Shown in pieces: positions 1-6,394 of a DNA stretch of 28,534 bases. A program made the position numbers and the translations under genes. Under the pieces are notes generated by a model. That model was not told where the DNA came from. It made no database searches and saw nothing but the letters and a program-made list of their open reading frames with translations. This DNA is from CAZVFX01 sp964626565 (lineage in GTDB: Bacteria; Myxococcota_A; UBA9042; CAIXZC01), in assembly GCA_964626565.1 (NCBI GenBank), contig CAZVFX010000089.1, forward strand, positions 1-28,534, given 5' to 3'. How positions within the stretch are numbered: the first letter of the stretch is position 1; each line of letters opens with the position of its first letter.

Positions 1-9
1 GTTGACGTG

Positions 10-32
10 CCTACCGCCTACCGCCTACCGCC
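10..32. repeat. 7-bp tandem repeat (CCTACCG, about 3.3 copies)
   Basis: Three exact head-to-tail copies of CCTACCG (10-16, 17-23, 24-30) plus two bases. Read on the minus strand the unit is TAGGCGG, so every unit begins with a stop codon and three units place TAG in all three frames. The same unit recurs at 6374-6394, and a related unit (TGAGCGG) at 5334-5359. It lies upstream of the promoter of the first gene. Whatever precedes the window is unknown. Confidence 0.85.
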
Positions 33-59
33 CAAAGCCCGCCTCTACTGTTCGGTTGC

Positions 60-88
60 TTGCGTGACGGGCAACACCGATCTATGAT
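60..88 (+). promoter_or_regulatory. Putative sigma70-type promoter of the first gene
   Basis: A -35-like TTGCGT (60-65) is followed after exactly 17 bases by a -10-like TATGAT (83-88, five of six consensus bases). The expected start near 95 would give a leader of under 20 bases carrying a purine-rich ribosome site (AGGGGG, 102-107) before the GTG at 112. The -35 is weak, so this is a sequence-based prediction only. Confidence 0.5.
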
Positions 89-111
89 CGTCTGGCCAGG
101 CAGGGGGTGCC

Positions 112-1053
112 GTGAGCCGGAAGAAGAAGAAGAAAGGGCAAGACTCAAAACTCGTCTTTCCCTGGGAAGCCAAAGAGGGAAAGGGTGGGGGTACTTCAGA
201 TCCCACTCCGGCCCCCATTCCCGTTGATGGGCAATCGCCGGACGGCGAGCATTTCCCGGGAGAGAGCACCCGGGAGTATCGCCTGGAAGATACCTTCGAG
301 GCCCCCGCCGCCCGCTCCGAGATCACCATGGATTCCCCCCGGGCCAGAGAGGAAACCAGGCAGGTGGTCATGCCGGTCGCCGCTTCTCGGCAGCGGCCTT
401 CCAAACCTGTCGAATACGATGAGAAGGAATGGCCGGCAGCCAATACCGTGGGCGACAGGTTCCGGCGCAAGTTCTACGCTGACCCGGTGGTGCACTGGTT
501 CATGAGTCTGCCCCGGGAGCGCCGCCAGGTCCTCGCCCGCGCAGCCTGGATTCTGGGCGCCTGCTGGCTGATCATAGGCATTTTCATGTGGAGCAGCATG
601 GTCATCTACCCCATGCTGGAAGGGCATCTGCGCCCGTCGTTCGCCCCTAAACCGGGCAAGCAGGTGAGGAAGCACCCCCGTCAGGGTAAGGTCTTCGACC
701 TGGCCGAAGAGAGGACCTACGATGCACGCAAGTTCAAGATGGGGATCGATTGTCTCTGGGTCACGAAAGACCCGGCCTCCCGGCAGGATATCGTCCCCGG
801 CGGTGTTTCCCTCGTCTACGGAAACGAGATCGTGGCTACCCTGGACATGCGCGTCAATTGGGACGGGCTGCTCAGGTTCTACTTCGGGGTCGGTGATCTG
901 ATTCCCAACAGTCCCATGTACGTGAGAATTCCTATTGTCGACGGAGGCATGTGGCTCGAGGACAAACGGGCCGGCTACAAGCTGCTTTCTGCAGGCGGCC
1001 CTGTTCCCTCCTACCACCTGGTAGGCCCTGTCTTCTTCGGCGCCGGCGAGTAA
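112..1053 (+). CDS. Single-pass membrane protein of unknown function
   Basis: I do not recognise this 313-residue protein. It starts with GTG behind AGGGGG. The first ~110 residues are hydrophilic and low in complexity: a Lys run at residues 4-8, then Pro/Glu/Arg-rich sequence, probably disordered and cytoplasmic. One strong hydrophobic segment lies at about 141-168 and is preceded by Arg-rich sequence (PRERRQ), which fits an N-in signal anchor. The C-terminal ~140 residues would be outside the membrane and look like a compact beta-rich domain, with only one Cys. No catalytic motif is visible. The stop is 5 bases before the ATG of the sulfatase-like gene, so the two are almost certainly co-transcribed, and a role in envelope biogenesis with that partner is inferred. 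The long antisense frame over this gene is a shadow. Confidence 0.8.
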   Translation: MSRKKKKKGQDSKLVFPWEAKEGKGGGTSDPTPAPIPVDGQSPDGEHFPGESTREYRLEDTFEAPAARSEITMDSPRAREETRQVVMPVAASRQRPSKPVEYDEKEWPAANTVGDRFRRKFYADPVVHWFMSLPRERRQVLARAAWILGACWLIIGIFMWSSMVIYPMLEGHLRPSFAPKPGKQVRKHPRQGKVFDLAEERTYDARKFKMGIDCLWVTKDPASRQDIVPGGVSLVYGNEIVATLDMRVNWDGLLRFYFGVGDLIPNSPMYVRIPIVDGGMWLEDKRAGYKLLSAGGPVPSYHLVGPVFFGAGE

Positions 1054-1058
1054 ACGAA

Positions 1059-3218
1059 ATGCTTCGCAATCCGAAAATCGTCGTTGCCCTCGAGCGTTTC
1101 GCCGGCACCTGGTTTGTCTTTGCAACCGCACTCGTGGGCCTCGGCTTTGCCGATTCCGTATCGGTGGTGGCCCGGGAAGGGGTGAAAGTCTCGGCGGTCT
1201 GGTTCGTACCGGGTTCATTGCTTCTGCTCCTCCCAGCATACCTTCTGCTGGCCGCAGCGGGCGCCGGCCTGGTGACCTGCCTGCTCCTTCCGGTGAGCCG
1301 AGACCAGTTCAGCCGGACTGTCGACGTCGTCAGTCGGGAGTGGCTGGGGCCGCTCCTGGTTGCACTCGCTCTGTTCGCCATGCTCTCGTATAAGACGACG
1401 CTGGCTGCAGCCAACGGGTTCAAGAATCGCGAACTTGCCTCCCTGCTGGTAGTTGTCATGAGCCTCGCCTGGGCCGCGGGAGCGCTCATGCTCACCCCTC
1501 TGCTCCGGTACTTCTTCTCCCGAGTCACCAGCCTCCTGCCCAACCGTGCGCTGGGAGTGGCTGTGCACCTGGTGGTGGGCCTGGCCGCAGCAGGTGCGGC
1601 CGCAGCCTGGCTGGGCGCGGATAATTCAGAAGGATTCAAACAACTCGGCCCCGGCGTTTTTGCCGGTCCCCTGGGCGCCTGCGCTTTCCTGGCCGGCGGC
1701 TGGTTCACCGTCTCGAAGCTGAAACTCCCCCCCCTCGCCGCAGCCATCGGGCTTGGTGTGTCCTTGTTGTGCGGTATTGCCGGCTCTCCATTCGTGGAAG
1801 GCCGTTCCCCCGCGCTGGTGGCGTCCCTGTCCCAGCACGGTGTGTGGTCGGGCAAGGTGATGAAGCTGGCGTACAAACTCACCGACTTCGACGGAGATGG
1901 CTATTCCTCCTTTCTCGCGGGTGGTGATTGCGGGGCCTTCGACGAAGATGTACACCCGGGCGCCAGGGAAATCCCGGGGGACGGCCTAGACAATAACTGC
2001 ATGGGCGGCGACGCCATGCCCGTGGACGCTCCGGAAAGGCCCGAGTGGTACAACCTGCCCAGAAAGTGGCCCGACCTCAACCTGGTCGTCATAACGGTGG
2101 AAGCGGTGCGCGCAGATCACGTGTCGTTCCTCGGATACGAAAAAGATACTACGCCCAACCTGTCCAAGCTGGCCGAGAAATCAACCGTGTTTGAGCGCTT
2201 CTACGCAACCTCCACCTTTACCCGGCTCTGCCTCCCCTCGCTGCTCACCTCCCACTATCCCTCGCAGATAGCCTGGGCCAGGGCGCGAAAGAAACGCCTC
2301 TCTATCGACGAATCCAATCCGTATCTGCCGTCGATCCTCCAGGACTCCGGCTTCGCAACCGCCGCGGTCATGGCCGGTTTTTCACTGTTCACACATGTTG
2401 AAAAGTGGGGGTTTGACAGGGGTTTTGACAGCTACGACAGTCGCATAAAAGTCAAATATCGCGGCGGCACCATTACCGGGTTTTACGCGGATAAGCAGGT
2501 AGACAAGGCGATAAAATTCGTCAAGGCGAACAGGAAAGGCAGGTTCTTCCTCTGGATCCACCTTCTGGAACCTCACTACAAGTACCAGAAGTACCCCAAG
2601 AGCCCCAAATTCGGCAAAGGCGAGTTGGGCAAATACGACTCGGAGATATGGGGTGTGGACAAAGAGGTCGGTCGGCTGTTGAAATACCTCAAGAAGAGCC
2701 GCCTGATGAAGAAGACCGTGGTCTATTTCTCCGGCGATCACGGGGAGGAGTTCAAGGAGCACGGCAAGCGCTTCCACGGCTCGAACCTGTACGAGCCGCA
2801 GGTGAGGGTGCCGGTGCTGATGTGGGTCCCCGGCGTCGAGGGTGGGGTGGTATCCGAGCCGTGCAGCTTCCGTGACGTGACTCCGACCCTGTTGAATCTC
2901 CTCAACGTCAAGAACGATTTCGACCGGCTGCGGGGACAGAATCTTACACCGCTCTTCTTTGACGATGAAGTGGATACGGCACCGATCATCCTCGAACTCT
3001 GGAAAGCGCCCGGTTTCGGCGACTACCAGGCCGCAGTTGTGGACTGGCCGTACAAGCTGGTCTACCAGGAAAAGGGTTCGAACTTCGAACTGTTCGACTT
3101 GTCCGAATCCGCAGCCGAAGAAACCGACGTTTCCGAAGACCAGCCAGATGTTTTCGAAGCGCTGAAACAGTTCATGTTTGATTACCAGGATTCAGTGGTC
3201 CGGGACTTCGTGGACTGA
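1059..3218 (+). CDS. Membrane-anchored sulfatase/phosphotransferase-like protein with MopE-type motif
   Basis: A 719-residue protein. Residues 1-~265 contain several hydrophobic transmembrane segments. Residues 276-319 form an Asp/Gly-rich motif with DFDGDGYSS and HPGAREIPGDGLDNNC, matching the MopE-like putative metal-binding motif. From ~340 onward it is an alkaline-phosphatase-superfamily (sulfatase fold) domain. Visible site residues are E348 (VEAVRADH), T388 in the nucleophile position before PSLLTS, and D560-H561 (GDHGEE). There is no intact C/S-x-P-x-R formylglycine signature; C391-L-P is displaced and lacks the Arg. The E/T/D/H set resembles LtaS-type phosphoglycerol transferases and lipid phosphoethanolamine transferases more than true sulfatases. 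An upstream in-frame start at 951 lies inside the previous gene. I chose ATG 1059 because it directly follows the previous stop and begins the first membrane segment. Substrate unknown. Confidence 0.85.
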   Translation: MLRNPKIVVALERFAGTWFVFATALVGLGFADSVSVVAREGVKVSAVWFVPGSLLLLLPAYLLLAAAGAGLVTCLLLPVSRDQFSRTVDVVSREWLGPLLVALALFAMLSYKTTLAAANGFKNRELASLLVVVMSLAWAAGALMLTPLLRYFFSRVTSLLPNRALGVAVHLVVGLAAAGAAAAWLGADNSEGFKQLGPGVFAGPLGACAFLAGGWFTVSKLKLPPLAAAIGLGVSLLCGIAGSPFVEGRSPALVASLSQHGVWSGKVMKLAYKLTDFDGDGYSSFLAGGDCGAFDEDVHPGAREIPGDGLDNNCMGGDAMPVDAPERPEWYNLPRKWPDLNLVVITVEAVRADHVSFLGYEKDTTPNLSKLAEKSTVFERFYATSTFTRLCLPSLLTSHYPSQIAWARARKKRLSIDESNPYLPSILQDSGFATAAVMAGFSLFTHVEKWGFDRGFDSYDSRIKVKYRGGTITGFYADKQVDKAIKFVKANRKGRFFLWIHLLEPHYKYQKYPKSPKFGKGELGKYDSEIWGVDKEVGRLLKYLKKSRLMKKTVVYFSGDHGEEFKEHGKRFHGSNLYEPQVRVPVLMWVPGVEGGVVSEPCSFRDVTPTLLNLLNVKNDFDRLRGQNLTPLFFDDEVDTAPIILELWKAPGFGDYQAAVVDWPYKLVYQEKGSNFELFDLSESAAEETDVSEDQPDVFEALKQFMFDYQDSVVRDFVD

Positions 3219-3221
3219 GCG

Positions 3222-5345
3222 CTACTGGTCCAGCAGCGGCTCCAACTGTTCGATAATCCAGCCTTGCCGGGCGTGCCATGAATCCAGGGCCATCTTCATC
3301 TTGTCCAGAAGCTCGGGATCGGAGCCGGCAAGATCGCGCTGCTCGTACGGGTCGTCCTGAATGTCATATACCCAGGCGCGGCGTAAGGTGCGATCGTAGA
3401 TTATCTTGTACCGCCCCCTCTGTAACGCGATTTTCGGGGTGTACTTCTTGCCCTCGGAAGTCAGCTCCTTGAACTTCTTTTTTAAAGTCGCACGGTTCTT
3501 CTTGTGCGCGTTGGCCACGAACTTGAAGAATTTGGGACCGCGGATGCTAAACGCCTCGGTTGGCAAGTCCCGCACTACCCGGTTTCGCAGCAGGTAGTAG
3601 ATGGAGTACCCCTGAACGTACAGCTCCTCTGGAGGGGTCACGCCGAGCCCGTCGAAAAGAGTGGGCATCAAGTCCAGTTGGCCCACCGCCAGTTTGTCCC
3701 GCACAACATCCTTGGGGAGTCCCGGGCCCGCGGCGAAAACCGGCACCCGGGAAACCAGGTTGTGCACGTGTACGTGGTGCTCTGAAAACGGGCGGCCGAA
3801 AACCTCCTCCCCCAACGCCTCGCCATGATCGCCCAGCACAATCACCAGGGTGTCCTCGGCAAATGGCTGCTTGTAGAACCACTTCATGAACTTCCCCAGT
3901 TCATCGTCCAGATAGGCGACTTCGGAACGGTACCTGGACACCTTGCTCTTGCCGAAGTTGTGACCGCGGTGGGTCCGGTAGGGCACATGGGGCTCGTACA
4001 GATGTGTCCAGGCAAAGAACGTTTCGCCTTCGGGCAGGTCCCTCAGGTTCTTGCGGATGTGAGCCAGCGCCGACGACGCGGAGCGGTGTCGGTGGGCCTT
4101 CACGCCCTTGGGGATGAAGTACTGGGTAATGGCAGTGGTGTCGAACCACTTCACCGCCGGCTGAGACGCGATAAAGTGGTCGAAACGGTCAGCCAGGTGG
4201 TCGAACAGCCGGTGCTTGCCCCAGTGGGGACTCTGACTCAAGACAAAAGGGGTCTGTGAGGTGAACAGGGCGCCGTACGCAAGAGGTGTAGCCGGGTACT
4301 GGGCTACACCGTTGGGAAAATAGACCCCCCGCTCCTTCCAGCCGTGGAATCGGGGAGTCAGCTCCGGGTCCCCCCACGCGTCCCACCGGGTCGCCTCCAG
4401 TACGATGAGCAGAACGTGCCGGGCTTTTTGCCGGGAGAAATCCCCGCGAGTCTCGGCCCGAAAGCGGGCGCCCAGGGCGGTGTGTCCTTCCTCCTGCGAC
4501 TCGGCGGAGAGATGAGTCATAGGGTCCTCAGGTTCGATCTCCGCCAGTGCCGTTACGGGCATCGACGTCAGCACTGCTGATGACAGGTGGCCGAATCCCT
4601 GAATGCTCAACTGCACATCGGTCCAGATGGGATTAATGAGCGCCGCACCCGTGGCCATGAGCGCGATGATCAGCGCCCCTTCAGCCTTCAAGACCCAGTC
4701 CTTGAGCCACGGATAGAATAGCCAACAAAACAGCATGCCGTTCCACATCGCCAGGAAACCGTGGAATTCCCGATAGGCCGACAGAATGAAGAGGTTGAAG
4801 TAGGTGCCTGCCGCCAGGGCGACAGCAGCAACGGCCCTGCGGAACCAGCCGGGAAAACCGTCCCACCCCATTACCAACCAGACAAAGAGGGCGAGGCCCA
4901 AAGGTCCGCCAACTCCCATGCACACTCTAATGACCAGGTAGTGCTCGTGGGCCCTGAGCCCGTCTCCCATGGCCACCGTTTCCTGCCAGAAGTAGCCGAA
5001 CACCGCCGCGGCCAGGGGCCATAGCCATTCGGTGCTCACGAACCGCAACCTTTCGGCCAGCAAACCCGCAGCCGCCACCGGCGCCGAATTGATCAAAAAA
5101 CCGCCGCCGGCAAACAGCAGCAGGCCCAACCCGTATTGCCACAGGTAGATTGTGTCCAGGGGCGGCGCGCCGCCATGGGTCACGAACGCCACAAGTTCGA
5201 GCGCGGCCACGTAGAGGCCTCCCCATCCCAACACCAGCAGAGAGGACCAGTCGACGGAGGCCGTGGGCTGTGAGCCTTGCGCTGCGGGCTTTGAGCCTGA
5301 AACCTGAGCCTTGCCTCCGGCCGCTTGTTGTTGCTCACTGCTCAC
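3222..5345 (-). CDS. Second membrane sulfatase/phosphotransferase-like protein
   Basis: A 707-residue protein. Residues 1-33 are a Gln/Ala/Ser-rich tail, then multiple hydrophobic segments run from about 34 to 265, and a sulfatase-fold domain starts at about 308. Site residues seen are E317 (IVLEATRWD), T353 as the nucleophile candidate (PATPLAYGALFTS), and D506-H507 (LGDHGE), with a His-rich stretch after it (SEHHVHVHN). The formylglycine signature is absent, so an LtaS-like metal-dependent phosphotransferase or phosphodiesterase is more likely than a sulfatase. It has no MopE motif and is only distantly similar to the gene it converges with, 3 bases away. The GTG start lies inside a 7-bp repeat, and an in-frame stop sits two codons upstream (5349-5351), so translation cannot begin earlier. 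No clear ribosome site is visible. The murB stop is 10 bases upstream, suggesting coupling. Confidence 0.85.
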   Translation of the reverse strand: MSSEQQQAAGGKAQVSGSKPAAQGSQPTASVDWSSLLVLGWGGLYVAALELVAFVTHGGAPPLDTIYLWQYGLGLLLFAGGGFLINSAPVAAAGLLAERLRFVSTEWLWPLAAAVFGYFWQETVAMGDGLRAHEHYLVIRVCMGVGGPLGLALFVWLVMGWDGFPGWFRRAVAAVALAAGTYFNLFILSAYREFHGFLAMWNGMLFCWLFYPWLKDWVLKAEGALIIALMATGAALINPIWTDVQLSIQGFGHLSSAVLTSMPVTALAEIEPEDPMTHLSAESQEEGHTALGARFRAETRGDFSRQKARHVLLIVLEATRWDAWGDPELTPRFHGWKERGVYFPNGVAQYPATPLAYGALFTSQTPFVLSQSPHWGKHRLFDHLADRFDHFIASQPAVKWFDTTAITQYFIPKGVKAHRHRSASSALAHIRKNLRDLPEGETFFAWTHLYEPHVPYRTHRGHNFGKSKVSRYRSEVAYLDDELGKFMKWFYKQPFAEDTLVIVLGDHGEALGEEVFGRPFSEHHVHVHNLVSRVPVFAAGPGLPKDVVRDKLAVGQLDLMPTLFDGLGVTPPEELYVQGYSIYYLLRNRVVRDLPTEAFSIRGPKFFKFVANAHKKNRATLKKKFKELTSEGKKYTPKIALQRGRYKIIYDRTLRRAWVYDIQDDPYEQRDLAGSDPELLDKMKMALDSWHARQGWIIEQLEPLLDQ

Positions 5346-5359
5346 CGCTCACCGCTCAC
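5334..5359 (-). repeat. GTGAGCG/GTGAGCA heptamer array spanning murB stop and next start
   Basis: On the minus strand four successive GTGAGC cores are spaced 7 bases apart (GTG at 5359, 5352, 5345, 5338). The murB stop TGA (5358-5356) overlaps the first GTG. The GTGs at 5359 and 5352 run into TGA after five codons, whereas the one at 5345 opens the 707-residue sulfatase-like frame. The array therefore holds the stop of one gene and the start of the next. Confidence 0.85.
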
Positions 5360-6306
5360 AAGAATCTTCTTTTGGAGAACAACTCCACCTCGGTCTCCAG
5401 CGCTACCCCGCTGGCTTCCAAGACCCGCTCTCGCACCAGTTGGATGAGCCCCGTTACGTCGGCCGCGGTCGCGTTGCCCGCGTTGATGATGAATCCCTTG
5501 TGCTCTTCGGCGACAACCGCGTCCCCGACCCTCAGGCCTCCGAGGCCGGCGTCTTCAATAAGCTTGCCCGCATAATGGCCCGGCGGGCGCTTGAAGATGG
5601 AGCCCGCACACAGCAGGCGAGCCGGGAACTTGCTCCGCCGCACCGCCTTGATTCGTTGCATCTTGGCGTAGATACGACCGTCAGAACCGCGAATGTCCGC
5701 CTTCAACACCGCGTCCACAATAATGCCCGGCCGGCGGTGAAAAATGCTGTTGCGATACCCGAACTCCAACTCCTCGGCACCAGCCTCGCACAGCTCCCCC
5801 TCCGGGGACACCCAGCGCACCGACAACAGGCGTTCCTGCATCTCGCCTTCGTTGTTGCCCGCATTCATGAAGACCGCGCCGCCGACACTTCCGGGCAAGT
5901 CGAAGATCCACTCGTATCCCGGAATGCTGTGGGCCAGCGCGAATTCAGCCAACTCAGGGTCGGTGACGCCCGCCTGCGCGGTAATCGTCCCGTCACCCAT
6001 GCTAATCGCGTTCAGACCCTGTCCCTCGGGCCGGCGCTGCCACGATTGCCCCGATAATCGCTTCTCTTCCTCGGCGTTGCACGCAGGAGTCCGGGCCGGC
6101 AATCGCAGCACAACCCCGCGCACCCCGTCGTCCGGGACAATGAGGTTGGACCCCGCACCCATGACGTACAGTGGTTGCTCAAGCTCCCGGCAAGCCTGCA
6201 CCACGGTAACTACATCCGCAACCGTCCTCGGCACCACCAGCAGGTCCGCGTTTCCGCCCAGCGCAAAAGTAGTCAGCGGCGCCAGCGGCGCATTGCGGAC
6301 CACCAC
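5356..6306 (-). CDS. murB: UDP-N-acetylenolpyruvoylglucosamine reductase (MurB)
   Basis: MurB reduces UDP-GlcNAc-enolpyruvate to UDP-MurNAc with NADPH and FAD, the second committed step of peptidoglycan precursor synthesis in the cytoplasm. Recognised from the N-terminal TTFALGGNADLLV, the FAD-binding YVMGAGSNLIV, PGSVGGAVFMNAGNN, the YRNSIF stretch, and the C-terminal AGKLIEDAGL, GDAVVAEEHKGFIINAGNATAADV order. Length (316) is typical. The predicted start is GTG at 6306 behind AAAGAG. However, the frame stays open back to a stop at 6382-6384 and encodes MurB-like N-terminal helix sequence (EIHRRLKKELSG), so initiation at a rare upstream codon is possible. It lies between acyl-CoA ligase and sulfatase-like genes on one strand. 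MurB is normally near other mur genes, and none are here. Confidence 0.95.
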   Translation of the reverse strand: MVVRNAPLAPLTTFALGGNADLLVVPRTVADVVTVVQACRELEQPLYVMGAGSNLIVPDDGVRGVVLRLPARTPACNAEEEKRLSGQSWQRRPEGQGLNAISMGDGTITAQAGVTDPELAEFALAHSIPGYEWIFDLPGSVGGAVFMNAGNNEGEMQERLLSVRWVSPEGELCEAGAEELEFGYRNSIFHRRPGIIVDAVLKADIRGSDGRIYAKMQRIKAVRRSKFPARLLCAGSIFKRPPGHYAGKLIEDAGLGGLRVGDAVVAEEHKGFIINAGNATAADVTGLIQLVRERVLEASGVALETEVELFSKRRFL

Positions 6307-6373
6307 ACCCGAAAGCTCTTTCTTCAGTCGTCTATGAATTTCTTGGCCTCTAAGCAGATGTTGTCTCTCTTCC

Positions 6374-6394
6374 CCTACCGCCTACCGCCTATCC
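6374..6394. repeat. 7-bp repeat (CCTACCG) at the acyl-CoA ligase stop codon
   Basis: Two exact CCTACCG units (6374-6387) plus a degenerate third (CCTATCC). On the minus strand this reads GGATAGGCGGTAGGCGGTAG. The first TAG (6391-6389) is the stop codon of the acyl-CoA ligase, and the next two TAGs fall in the other two frames. It is the same unit as at 10-32. Confidence 0.85.

Noticed and set aside
951..1058. Upstream in-frame start of the first sulfatase-like gene
   Set aside because: It lies inside the preceding gene in another frame, encodes an Arg-rich non-conserved stretch and has no ribosome site. ATG 1059 fits the operon spacing.
196..1239. Antisense frame of 347 residues over the first gene
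   Set aside because: Shadow frame in GC-rich DNA. The sense frame has a promoter, a ribosome site and a transmembrane segment; the antisense frame has none of these.
5341..5359. Classical frame-shifting phase variation by heptamer slippage at the sulfatase-like start
   Set aside because: The productive GTG is within the repeat next to the unique sequence, so gain or loss of upstream units would not change its frame. Only spacing effects are plausible.
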